DNA of 64,000 nucleotides from Eucalyptus grandis. Taxonomy: Eukaryota; Streptophyta; Magnoliopsida; Myrtales; Myrtaceae. Where the stretch lies: contig NC_052622.1 in NCBI RefSeq assembly GCF_016545825.1, forward strand, positions 10,979,001-11,043,000. Reading direction: 5' to 3'. Within the stretch, counting starts at the first letter, position 1. Each line of letters opens with the position of its first letter. The position numbers and the translations under genes were made by a program. Below, piece after piece: positions 1-12,177 of the stretch. The notes under the pieces are model-generated. The model was not told the DNA's origin, searched no databases, and saw nothing but the letters and a program-made list of their open reading frames with translations.

Positions 1-3000
1 GTGCCACTTCGAAGGGGTTTGCTGGAATTCTAGGTGATTTTAATTCTAAAATTTAATGGTTAAAGTTTTTTTTTTATGTTAGAATTTAAGAATATTTGTC
101 ATCCACGCAGGAAGTTTATGCACCACATCTCTGACCCTATACACCTTATCTCACCGAATTAGGTAAATACAGTGGAGCTCGAATGAGGTAAATACAGTCG
201 AGCTTGTTCAATCATCGGGATTTCGGATTTAAGAACTGCTTGTCTCGTAGATACGACCTAATCATGATTTTAGAAAAGTGTTTGTTTCCGACCCCGTCAG
301 TTTTGTGGAATGGGATTATGGTATTAGGGAGGAGGATTAGTGTGCTTAAGTGGTTTTTGTCTCCTTGTCTCCTGTTTTGCGCACATCATCAGTTCAGGAT
401 TGATTTAGCAACTCCTTTCACTAGGCTTCATTAGTCTTCTGTGAATTCAACGCCTAATAGAGCCCCATACTATGTATTAGCATTTTATTTTTACTTTTGG
501 AGACTTTTTTTTACTATAATCCTGTATTGTGCTTGAACTAGCAATATCTTTAAGAAGCTACATTTCTTATTTTTATTTATAAAAATGATTCTGGTATTGG
601 TAATACGTGTGCATGCTGCACCTAATTTTGAGCTATTGTGCTTGGGTGCTGGGTACACGAGTGATTGCATATGCAGATCATAAGATACATTACTTGTTTG
701 CATATGCAAGGAGTATCAAATGGACTATGAAAGGTGTATCGAAGCTTGCAAAATTATGTAGTATATCGAAGCTACCAAGTGCCACTTCGAAGAGGTTTGC
801 TGAAACTCTAGGTGATTTTAATTCTTAAATTTAATGGTTAAAGTTTTTTTTGTTAGAATTTAAGAATATTTGTCTTCCACGCAAGAAATTTAGCACCACA
901 TCTCCGACCCTACACACCTCATCTCGCTGAATCAGGTAAATACAGTGGAGCTCGAATGAGGTACATACAGTCGAGCTTGTTTGATCGTCGAGATTTAGGA
1001 TTTAGTAACTACTTGTCTCGTAGTGCGACCTAGGCATGATTTTAGAAAAGTGTTTGTTTCTGACCTCGTTGGTTTTGTGGAATGGGATTATGGTATTAGG
1101 GAGGAGGATTAGTGTGCTTAAGTGGTTTTTGTCTCTCTGTCTCCCTGTTTTGCGCACATCATAAGTTCAAGATTGATTTAGCACTCCTTTCATTAAGCTT
1201 TTTTAGGCTTCTGTGAATTCAACGCCTAATAGAACCCCATACCATGCATTAGCATTTTACTTTTACTTTTGGAGACTTTTTTTTTACTATAATCCTGTAT
1301 TGTGCTAGAACTAGCAATATCTTTGAGAAGCTACATTTCTCATTTTTATTTATAAGAATGATTCTGGTATTGGTATTGCTTTTGCACGCTGCACCTAATT
1401 TTGAGTCGTTGTGCTTGGATACTAGGTACACAAGTGATTGCACATGCAGATCATAAAATACATTCCTTACTTGCATATGCAGGGAGTATCAAAGGGACTA
1501 TGAAAGGTGTATCGAAGCTTGTAAAAGTATGTAGCTTATCAAAGCTACCGAGTGCCACTTCGAAGGAGTTTACTGAAACTCGAGGTGATTTTAATTTTTA
1601 AATTTAATGGTTAAAGTTTTTTTTGTTGGAATTTCAGAATATTTGTCTTCCACGCAGGAAGTTTATGCACCACATCTCCGATCCTATACACCTCATCTCG
1701 CCGAATCAGGTAAATACAGTGGAGCTCGAATGAGGTAAATAGAGTCGAGCTTGTTCAATCGTCAGGATTTAGGATTTAGGAACTGCTTGTCTCGTAGGTG
1801 CGACCTAGCCATCATTTTAGAAAGTGTTTGTTTCTGACCTCGTCGGTTTTGTTGAATGGGATTATCGTGTTAGGGTGGAGGATTAGTGTGCTTAAGTGGT
1901 TTTTATCTCCCTATCTCCTTGTTTTGCGCGCATCATTAGTTCAAGATTGATTTAGCAACTCCTTTCACTAGGCTTCATTAGACTTCTGTGAATTCAACGC
2001 CTAATAGAGCCCAATACTATGCATTAGCATTTTACTTTTACTTTTGGAGACTTTTTTTTACTGTAATCATGTATTGTGCTGGAACTAGTAATATCTTTGA
2101 GAGGCTACATTTCTCATTTTTATTTATAAGAATGATTCTGGTATTGGTATTGCTAGTGCACGCTACACCCAATTTTGAGCTGTTGTGCTTGGGTGCTGGG
2201 TACACGAGTAATTGCATATGCAGATCATAAGATACATTCCTTGCTTGCATATGCATGGAGTATCAAACGGACTATGAAAGGTGTATCAAAGCTTGCAAAA
2301 GTATGTAGCTTATCGAAGTTACCGAATGCCACTTCGAAGGGGTTTGCTAAAACTCTAGGTGATTTTAATTCTTAAATTTAATGGTTAAAGTTTTTTTTTT
2401 ATTAGAATTTAAGAATATTTGTCTTCCAGGAAGTTTATGCACCACATCTCTGACCCTACACACCTCATCTCGCCGAATCAGGTAAATACAGTGGAGCTCG
2501 AATGTGGTACATACAGTCGAGCTTGTTCGATCGTCGGGATTTAGGATTTAGGAACTGCTTGTCTCGTAGGTGCGACCTAGCCATGATTTTAGAAAAATGT
2601 TTGTTTCTGACCTCGTCAGTTTTGTGGAATGGGATTATGGTATTAGGGAGGAGAATTAGTGTGCTTAAGTGGTTTTTGTCTCCTTGTCTCCCTGTTTTGC
2701 ACGCATCATCAGTTCAGGATTGACTTAGCAACTCCTTTCACTAGTCTTCATTAGGCTTCTGTGAATTCAACGCCTAATAGAACCCCATACTATGCATTAG
2801 CATTTTACTTTTACTTTTGGAGACTTTTTTTTACTGTAATCATGTATTGTGCTAGAACTAGCAATATCTTTGAGAAGCTACATTTCTCATTTTTATTTAT
2901 AAGAATGATTTTGGTACTAGTATTGCTAGTGCACATTACACCCAATTTTAAGCTGTTGTGCTTGGGTGCTAGGTATATGAGTGATTGCATATACAGATCA

Positions 3001-4800
3001 TAAGATACATTCCTTGCTTGCATATGCAGAGAGTATCAAATGAACTATGAAAGGTGTATCAAAGCTTGCAAAAGTATGTAGCTTATTGAAGTTACCGAAT
3101 GCCACTTCAAAGGGGTTTGCCGAAACTCTAGGTGATTTTAATTCTTAAATTTAATGGTTAAAGTTTTTTTTAATTAGAATTTAAGAATATTTGTCTTCCA
3201 TGCAGGAAATTTATGCACCGCATCTCCGATCCTATACACCTCATCTTGCCGAATCACGTAAATACGGTGGAGCTCGAATGAGGTAAATACAGTTGAGCTT
3301 GTTCGATCGTCGAGATTTAGGATTTAGGAACTGCTTGGCTCGTAGGTGCTACCTAGCCATGATTTTAGAAAAGTGTTTGTTTTTGACCTCGTTGGTTTTG
3401 TGGAATGGGATTATGGTATTAGGGGGGAGGCTTAGTGTGTTTAAATGGTTTTTGTCTCCCCATCTCCCTGTTTTGCGCGCATCATCAGTTCAGGATTGAT
3501 TTAGCAACTCCTTTCATTAGGCTTCATTAGGCTTTTGTGAATTCAACGCCTAATAGAACCCCATACTATGCATTAGCATTTTACTTTTACTTTTGGAGAC
3601 TTTTTTTTACTGTAATCATGTATTGTGCTGGAATTAGCAATATATTTGAGAAGCTACATTTCTCATTTTTATTTATAAGAATGATTCTGGTATTGGTACT
3701 GCTTGTGCACGCTGCACCTAATTTTGAGCCATTGTGCTTAGGTGCTGGGTACACGAGTGATTGCATATGCAGATCATACGATACATTCCTTGCTTGCATA
3801 TGAGCTTGCATATGTAGGGAGTATCAAAGGGACTATGAAAGGTGTATCGAAGCTTGCAAAAGTATGTAGCTTATCGAAGCTACCGAGTGCCACTTCGAAG
3901 GGGTTTGCTGAAACTCTAGGTAATTTTAATTCTTAAATTTAATGGTTAAAGTTTTTTTTTGTTATAATTTTACAATATTTGTCTTCCATGCAGGAAGTTT
4001 ATGCACCACATCTCCGACCCTATACACCTCATATCGCCGAATCAAGTAAATACAGTGGAGCTCAAATGAGGTAAATACAGTCGAGCTTGTTCGATCGTTG
4101 GGATTTAGGATTTAGTAACTACTTGTCTCATAGGTGCGACCTAGCCATGATTTTAGAAAAGTGTTTGTTTCTGACCTCATTGGTTTTGTGGAATAGGATT
4201 ATGGTATTAGGGAGGAGGATTAGTGTGTTTAAGTGGTTTTTGTCTCCCTGTCTCCCTGTTTTGCGCCCATCATCAGTTCATGATTGATTTAGTAACTCCT
4301 TTCATTAGGCTTCATTAGGCTTCTATGAATTCAACACCTAAAAGAGCCATATACTATGCATTAGCATTTTACTTTTACTTTTGGGGATATTTTTTTACTG
4401 TAATCCTGTATTGTGCTGGAACTAGCAATATCTTTGATAAGCTACATTTCTCTTTTAATTTATAAAAATGATTATGGTATTGGTATTGCTTGTGCACGCT
4501 GCACCTAATTTTGAGCTGTTGTTGTGCTTGGGTGTTAGGTACACAAGTGATTGCATATGCAGATCATAAGATACATTCCTTACTTGCATATGCAGGGAGT
4601 ATCAAAGGTGTATCGAAGCTTGCAAAAGTATGTAACTTATCGAAGGTACCGAGTGCCACTTCAAAGGGGTTTGCTGAAATTCTAGGTGATTTTAATTCTT
4701 AAATTTAATTGCTAAAGTTTTTTTTTGTTAGAATTTAAGAATATTTGTCTTCCACGCAGGAAGTTTATGCACCACATCTCCAACCCTATACACCTCATCT
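1..4800. repeat. Tandem array of a ~775-bp unit (six full copies plus truncated ends)
   Basis: The block beginning GTGCCACTTCGAAGRGGTTT recurs near 1, 779, 1552, 2325, 3099, 3888 and 4651, a spacing of about 763-789 bp. The array continues past the left edge of the window. On the right it stops after CTCATCTCGC near 4803. Copies differ by point changes and small indels; the copy around 3800 has a short extra TTGCATATG stretch. Each unit gives short open frames on both strands that appear intact in some copies and broken in others, so I do not call them genes. Within each unit a block of about 52 bp (GAAGTTTATGCACC to GCCGAATCAG) sits between CCACGCAG and GTAAATAC, which resemble splice signals. 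I recognise no transposon protein, so the origin (satellite-like amplification or part of a larger element) is open. Confidence 0.93.
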
Positions 4801-5154
4801 CGCACCCCCTTCATTTTGAGTACCACTCTATACACCTCATCTCCCACCACGCCCCTTGGCTCCTCCCTACTAGTTCCCACAAAATGCACTTTCATACTTA
4901 GGTGCCCATCCTCCGCTGGTGGCATCCACCACATATACATGGTGGGCGTCATCCATAATGAGAAGGTTAGTGTCTCAAACTCTAAATTTGTGTCTAAATT
5001 TGTTAAATATATAATATCTATCTGATCCCATGATGACATAAAAACTGTTTGGTTGCATTTGGTTGTAGGAATCACAGTTAAAAGTTGAAGCAAAGATTAA
5101 GCGACGCAAACCACAAGTTAAATTTTTGGAGTTATGCAAATCCTGGACAAGACT
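4801..5154. other. Unique spacer between tandem array and segmental duplication
   Basis: The array sequence ends and CTATACACCTCATCTC is repeated once more near 4827. The rest is single-copy in this window. Short open frames occur on both strands but none resembles a known family. I see no gene here. Confidence 0.5.
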
Positions 5155-5442
5155 AGTAAAAGAGAAAATGAGCTTGAAGAATTCCTTTGTATTCACTCTG
5201 ATTAGATATATATTATTTACATGTATTTATATTACAAAGTGTAACTAATAAAAGGAAAAAACAAAGATATGAAATCATTTTGAATTGCTAATTAATATCA
5301 ATCTAAACCTCGGATTGATTCAAGTATCTTCAATCAAATCAATTGTATAAATTATATCACCAACACGATCACTTTTTTCTTTCCCACTACTTGGAATCGG
5401 ACTAAGATAGTGCTTTTAAACATTTTACTAATTTTTTAAAGA

Positions 5443-6015
<573 letters not shown>

Positions 6016-6546
6016 CTCGAATACCGGTTCCACTTTTAGAAATTGAGAGTCGAAACGACACTCTCAGAAACCAAATCAATGGCTTGTTCAGTCCAGTCCA
6101 AATAGTTCCTCATATGGGCAGTCCGCTTTGCATAGCCCTTGTGTTATCTATGTCTATCTATTTACCTTCTAACCAAGCAAACACCCTTGTTAATTAACTT
6201 GTTTTATCACTGCTTAGAATATGTATCAATTAGTCTCTTTAGGTCTTCATTATAGTTGATAGTGGAAAATGAAGATGTTCCATATGTAAAAAGGAGGGAA
6301 AGTTTATCCATCAAATGGGTCATGGCATGTTGAAGTTGACATGTCATTTTGCCAGAAGGGAAGAATTTCATAGAGCAAAGAAAAGGCGTCTTGCTTGGAA
6401 CAAAGTGCGTACTCCATCACCAATGCCTATACAATTGGGCCATGTGGTGTGATTTTCTCTCTCCCGAAGTTTTCTAATTAGGGAATTGAACTTCTATTTA
6501 AGGCCGAGCACCTCATATGTTCCAAGTTAAATAAAAACTGGTATTT

Positions 6547-6640
6547 ATCCACTTTGAAAATGACCCAACGATAAGGACATATTCCTTTATTCTCAATCTA
6601 GAAACCAATGTTTCTAGGTTCGAATCCACCCTATGAAACT
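6547..6640 (+). mobile_element. Possible tRNA-derived SINE remnant (A/B-box-like)
   Basis: GATAAGG is followed about 45 bp later by GGTTCGAATCC, which matches the consensus Pol III B box. The spacing suits a tRNA-derived SINE head. The same arrangement is in copy B at about 20708-20790. No tRNA cloverleaf can be folded and I see no defined 3' tail or target duplication, so this is tentative. Confidence 0.25.
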
Positions 6641-6928
6641 CCTATTTTGATGGGATTATGGAGCTTGGTGATTGTGTTAGTATTCCTTCACTTAGCTAAC
6701 AATTTTCCTGGTTCGATACCACGTCGTTTTTGTTTGGAGAAAAATCACCTTTTCATATTCATTGGGCAAAACAAATTTGAAAAAAAAAAAAAAATGAAAC
6801 CGATGATACTATAGGAACATAAAAAGCATCGCGCACAATATCTCGAGCCACGTGGGAACGCGCAACTGGTCTGTCAGATATTCTCACACGACCTTATTTT
6901 TTAGGGTATTTGCTTTCCCAATTTTAAG

Positions 6929-7444
6929 TTAGGGTTAATACCCTAAAAAACCCCCAAACTGGTACACTTGTGACAAATTTACCCTAAACTATTTTTTTGA
7001 CCACAAAAAACCCTAAACTGGTATACCTTTGATAAATTTACCCAAAAACTGGTACACTTGTGACAAATTTACCCTCAGTTAATTTTTGTTAAATTTTACC
7101 GTTAAAATATTAAGTTAAATGACACGTGACAATTGATTGATATACAAATTTGGGATTTTACGCTCCATTTGTCATTGTTTACAATTTTTGTGATTTTTTG
7201 GTGATATTAATCTAATTTAGTGGATGGTATATTTGTCACAAATTTATCAGTTCGGGATTTTTTATGGTCGAATAAATTAGTTTGGGGTAAATTTGTCATA
7301 AATATACCAGTTTAAAGTTTTTTATGGTCAGTCGAGGTAAATTTGTCATAAGTGTACTAGTTTAGAGTTTTTTATGGTCAAACAAATAATTTTTGGTAAA
7401 TTTATCATAGATGTATTAGTTTGGGGTTTTTCAGGGTATTAACT
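6929..7444. mobile_element. MITE with AGGGTTAATACCCT-type inverted termini and a 7-bp target duplication
   Basis: The left end AGGGTTAATACCCTAAAAA and the reverse complement of the right end, AGTTAATACCCTGAAAAA, form inverted repeats that extend into CCCCAAACT. The element is flanked by TTTTAAG at 6922-6928 and 7445-7451. Copy B carries the empty site with a single TTTTAAG (about 21267), which proves an insertion. The interior contains several copies of a ~50-60-bp motif (ACAAATTTACCC...AAACTGGTA) in both orientations. No coding capacity. The superfamily is uncertain: a 7-8-bp duplication fits a hAT- or Mutator-like family. Confidence 0.85.
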
Positions 7445-8001
7445 TTTTAAGTTAATATATAAATGCCAATTGCCCAAAAAGGGGCAAAGCACCGTACGTC
7501 CCGGTACCTTTCTTTTTCGTCATCACGATCAGGATGGGTTTCCCAGACGTCGCAGCCCCATCTTAACTAGCATGGACGCAATTGCAGCCCACTCCCATCC
7601 CCGACCCTTGCTCCAAAAGTTTCATTTTATTCCATTTCTTTTTTCCTTTTTAATACATATCACCAAAAAATCTCCAATTATATGCAACACGACCACGCAA
7701 ATATCTCTTAACTTTTTTTTTATCGAAAAAAATCATAAATTTGTCCATTATAATGCAAATATCCTAAACTTTTTTTTTTCATGTTGTATGTAACTTTTAC
7801 TTCAAGGGTTTATGCCACACAAAAAAAAAAAGTACACATGTGATTAAATTTACCTAAAATTAATTTTTTAACGATAAAAAATCACGTAACAAATTTATCT
7901 AAAACTAATTTTTGACCACAAAATGCTTCAAATTAATACATATGTAATCACAATAAATAACAACTAGTACACCCGTGACAAACGAATAATAAAAACCCAA
8001 A

Positions 8002-8433
8002 TTGATATATTTATCAACTGTCACGTCTTATTCAACTCGGTGTCCTGGTGCAACATCTTACTATCCTTATAGAATATCGAGTGCTGCAAGATATCCCACC
8101 TCCTCTCCGAGTGGATCTGTTTCAAGCCCGCCGTGCACAAGGATCACAAATACCTCGATGAGATCGAGCATCTTGAAAAATGCATGGAACGAATGCCATC
8201 CGGAAAAAATAGTGTACCCTAGAAGATTGAAAGGAAATGAGAAGATTTTTCATGCCTCGGATTATTATATCCATCATCACGAGATCCCTCAAGCTCTACT
8301 TCCCGTGATACCTGAAGTGACCATGAAGCCCACTCGTAAAGCACAAATTGAAAATCTTGAAGAAACGGTGGAAAGGAAAGAAGCTCGTATTTCTGAGTTG
8401 GTTCGACAGAACAAGAAGCTTCGAAAGACGTGA
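8002..8433 (+). pseudogene. Orphan open frame, 143 codons, with C-terminal coiled-coil character; probable retroelement fragment
   Basis: This open frame spans the left border of the block inserted in copy A, so its first residues come from flanking MITE DNA. Residues from about 112 on (KAQIENLEETVERKEARISE) look like a charged amphipathic helix. A second coding-like stretch starts at 8724 (MAGNTEQTRVLEQARVALES) and is broken by a stop after 19-20 codons; its continuation in other frames has repeated Leu/Gln patterns like the N-terminus of a plant retrotransposon Gag. I recognise no full domain. Expression as a gene is unlikely. Confidence 0.25.
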
Positions 8434-10245
8434 TCTCCCAATTGTATATAGAAAGAGTGGCTAGATTTAAGAGTTTAATTCAAGCTTTATGATGTTATTT
8501 CAATTTCTTAGATTGATGTTTTAGGAATTTAATTTCCTAGGGAGTTATGTTAGCATTTTAAGTTGATGTCTTTGGAATTTGATTTCACTTAATAAAATAA
8601 GCGATTGACCGTTGTCATGGACCAATCTCATTTGTTATGATACTTACCGTATTATTTTTACATTGGTGGTGACAACACGGCTAATCCAAGATCACCAATC
8701 CGTACTCGTTCTAGGACAACAATGGCTGGCAACACCGAACAAACACGTGTTCTTGAACAAGCTCGTGTTGCTCTTGAATCGAGATGAAGCAAGTCCTGAA
8801 TGTTCTTGAGCAGCTCTCTAAGCAAATCGACTCTCTCCAAGCAAACATTGCCCCCACAAGCTCCGCAAGTTGAAGTGGTGTTACCACAACATACTCCCGT
8901 GGCGATTTGAGAGTAAAGAAGTGATGGAATTTGGCAAATTCGATTATATATATTCAAGCTCCTACTTCAACCCACGGGATATCAAATTGTCCCGCACCTC
9001 CAAAGATTGAGAGCTCGATGATGCACTCAAGGGAATGACTAAACTATTCAAAGAGAATTTAGTGTTTGTCATCGACAAAGCTCGAGAGTAGGAAAATGTT
9101 AATTATTTGCACACTCCTCTGTGCAGAGTCTTTATTGCTTTCCATATTTGCATATTTGCATTTTCAATTCTAGCATTTCCCTTATTTCAATAATGTAATT
9201 TGCTTTTCATCCAATAAAATACATTGAGATTTTCATGTTTTTAAGGGCATGTTGAAGTATACCAAACTAGCCCGTGATGAAATCCTACCAAAAAGAAAAC
9301 GGCAAGGAGCTAATTACTGAAAGGCTAGGCTTCTTCATGTTCCCTTGAAAAAAATTTCAAAATAAAATCATCTTCCAGCATGCATCTAATTTACCCGTTT
9401 GTTTCATTTAATAATTTGCTTTATGTTTCAAAAGTAAGCTTTGCGCACATTTAAGGAATCTCTATGAGCTCCTTTGCAAAGAGGGCAAGAATAGACACTT
9501 AACAGCTTTGACTTTATGATTTGATAGAGCATGGCCTTTTGTCATTATAGAATGCTTCCCATGATATTGTGCAATTTGTCAATTCCACTTGAAATCAAAA
9601 TGGATAATTCAAAGTGAAAATCGAATTACTTGAACATCGTACCGATTGCAAGAAAATTCGCCACTCTTGTCGACAAGATGATGATAAGATTGAGTGATAT
9701 ATTCCCCGCATCAATGGTCGGGACAAGTAACCCCTCCTAAATGAGAGCGAGTGAAAAAGCCTTTCACACCAAAAGCGTCTCATTTAGCATGTTCAAGAGA
9801 TTCACACTATAACTGAAAATTGTCCTTGTGATAATTTTTCCAAAGAGAAGCTTGATAAAAGCCATCATTGAATTTTTCCTCAAAGACCAAAAAAATTGTC
9901 TTTGAAACCCTAAGTTTGTTCGATCATCTTGGTGCTTGATGAGAATTCCAAGTACCAATTTGTAAAATATTTTCAAATGTCTAGTGTGAACTCCAGATAT
10001 TTGAACCATTAAACACTTGATGTGATACCAAGTGTTTGTTTTTCCAAATGTCTGATGTGACTTCCAGATGTTTAGTAAAATATTTTCAAATGTCTAGTGT
10101 GAACCCCAGATATTTGAACCCTTAAATGCTTGATGTGATACCAAGTGCTTGTTTTCCAAACGTCGATGACTGCATGCATTTTTATTAGCATTTTTTGTTG
10201 AATGTTATTTTATTGATTTCACCCGCATGACCACCACCTTAAGTT
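8040..10245. mobile_element. ~2.2-kb insertion in copy A, degenerate retroelement-like
   Basis: In copy B the sequence runs from TTCAACTCGGT into AATTCGACAATAAAATT (about 21850). In copy A the same TTCAACTCGGT at 8030-8040 is followed by unrelated sequence until AAAAAAATTAATTTAT near 10250, where the match resumes. About 70 bp of copy B sequence is missing at the junction. The block contains the broken frames described at 8002-8433 and 8724-8960, and the direct repeat at 9963-10166. I could not find paired long terminal repeats or a clean target duplication. Confidence 0.45.
9963..10166. repeat. Two-copy direct repeat of ~113 bp
   Basis: TAAAATATTTTCAAATGTC begins at about 9963 and again at about 10076. 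Both copies continue with TAGTGTGAACYCCAGATATT and CTTGATGTGATACCAAGTG. Within each unit the phrase AAATGTCT-GTGTGAC-CCAGATRTTT occurs in related short forms, so the unit is itself internally repetitive. Confidence 0.85.
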
Positions 10246-10411
10246 TTAATCAAAAAAAATTAATTTATGATAAATTTGTCATCAAAAGCAAAAGTGGGTA
10301 CTAATTTAGAGTTTTCGGTAATCAAGTAAATTTATCATATATGTATTAGTTTTAGGTTTTTCATATATGTATTAGTTTTAGGTTTTCGTAATATTAACCC
10401 TTATTTTAATT

Positions 10412-10895
10412 AGTAGTTTTTTATTCTCGAAAACAATTTCAAAATCAAATCCAACTTTTTTTTTTTTTTATTTTTTCTTTTTTCTTTCTTCTTTTATCCT
10501 TCTCTCTTCTTCTTCCTCCTCTCACTCGATCACCAACTACTGCCAATCGTCACTACCGCCGTCACCGCCATATGGGCGAGATCTAGCAAGCTCATAGAAG
10601 ACTCACTTGGTCATAGTGAGCCTCAGCAAAATAAGGTGTTGGTTACTGCCATGGCTAACCATCAGTCACAAAAAAAGGAAGAAAAGAAAAGAAAAGAAAA
10701 ATATAATAAAAATATAATAAAAGCATTAGAATATTAAAAAATTAAAAATCTTACCAAACACATTTCTCTTTTAGATTAGAAATTTTGAATAATTAATAAA
10801 CATTTTCAAAATTTCAAAAATTATTCTAAGGAATAAAATAAAAAAATTATTTCTAAATAAAAATTATTTTCGAGAATAGAAATGCAACCCGCTAC
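10412..10895. mobile_element. A/T-rich MITE-like element with GC-richer core (degenerate)
   Basis: TTCTCGAAAACAATTTC, a poly-T/C stretch, a GC-richer core (about 10520-10650 with CACCGCC) and then poly-A-rich sequence ending in TTTTCGAGAATAGAAATG near 10880. The ends are roughly complementary. The same architecture is seen at about 16895-17310, 19476-20217 and 29411-29981. Borders are approximate and no target duplication was found. Confidence 0.4.
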
Positions 10896-12177
10896 AAGAT
10901 GAAGTCCAAACTGAGAATTTTCAGTTTTGACTGGGTCGACGAAAGCTATAGGCTATGTATGGAAGACTTTTGTAAACCATTTCAGAAACGTGAGAGCTCC
11001 GGGGAGAGACAAATTGGCCTTCGCTTCACTGCTAAGCAAACCGGACTGACCGTAACGTTCGTTGAGTTCGTAAAGACTCCATTTTTACGTGTGACGATCG
11101 CAGTTTATCGAGGGCCATTGACAAGGTAGGCTCTTGATTTGACTCGCCAGCATTCAATCTCCCTCCCCTTTCGGTAATCCAAACCACCCATCTTGTCATT
11201 CGTCGTCGAAACGATCTGTTTGGACAATTACCTTGATTCGTGGGTCGCTTGAAAGTGATTGGAATGGAATCCTCGGTTCGAGGGACAGAAACTGCACTCT
11301 TGGCGGGATCGGGTGTTTGTGTCGACATGACATTGCGCTCCATCTGGTCGATGAAATTCCCAGAGGACTTGCCGCAAATGTTCCCCGTGCTTTGCCCCTG
11401 TCAGCACTCGTTTGCATAATCACATTGGCCCCACTCTCCGTTATTTGCTCGTGTTCTTTCAGCGATGAGAAAATTTACAGTTCAAAAGTTTTCTGGGGCT
11501 CCTAGTTACTTGACATGACTAGAATATGGATCTTGGTTTGAATAGCGGTTGCCACTCGATTGCCCCTTATTTTTGTGTTCTGTCGGTTATGATACTGTCT
11601 AATGAATCGTTACATTTCACATTCAGTATTTTCTCTCATGGAGTGCTCAAGTGATTTATGAATGCCTGCGCATAAGAAATGGTGCTGGAAATATGTTTAG
11701 GGTCCAATCTTGGGCGCGACTTCTTTATCAAGCACTTCACTTAAAGCTTTTGTGCAAATTAGCGTCTAAAAAATTCTAGCTTGGGGTAATTAGAAAAGTG
11801 GTAGATGTTTCTTTGCCTGTTTTTTTCTGCTTACAATGAGCATCAGGAAAACTATAAAATATTATAAAGATCAAACCGAAGCTTGTCGACTGAATCAGAT
11901 CCATGTGGGATATGTTGTGTCATAAAATCTAAGACAACATTAGGTCAGGAATATTTCGTTGTTTCCTTTCACTGGTTTGACTTTGGAGACATGTATTTTT
12001 TTAACATCTCTGCAACTAAAAGGAACAGGTGCAAAGGTTCCAATGATGTTATGACTGAATCCATGTGTTTGATTTCGATGCTACTGGAAGTATATTCTAA
12101 TTCGGAATTCAGACTCTTACACTTGAATTATTGAATTCTAATGATGCGTCTGAAAATTTCTGTCTAAATATTGACAG
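10896..12177 (+). promoter_or_regulatory. Promoter and 5' untranslated region of the Rab GGTase beta gene
   Basis: Sequence composition becomes gene-like after about 10900. The coding start at 12178 is immediately preceded by TATTGACAG, a good splice acceptor, so the 5' untranslated region probably contains an intron ending at 12177. A plausible 5' exon is the less A/T-rich stretch at about 11100-11500. I cannot place the transcription start or the donor. Short frames at 10899, 11233 and 11883 show no similarity to known proteins. Confidence 0.4.

Noticed and set aside
1988..3803. Repeated hydrophobic ~80-codon frame (MNSTPNRTPYYALAF...) in successive tandem units
   Set aside because: It is intact only in some units and broken in others, an antisense frame of similar length overlaps it, and no promoter or family similarity is evident.
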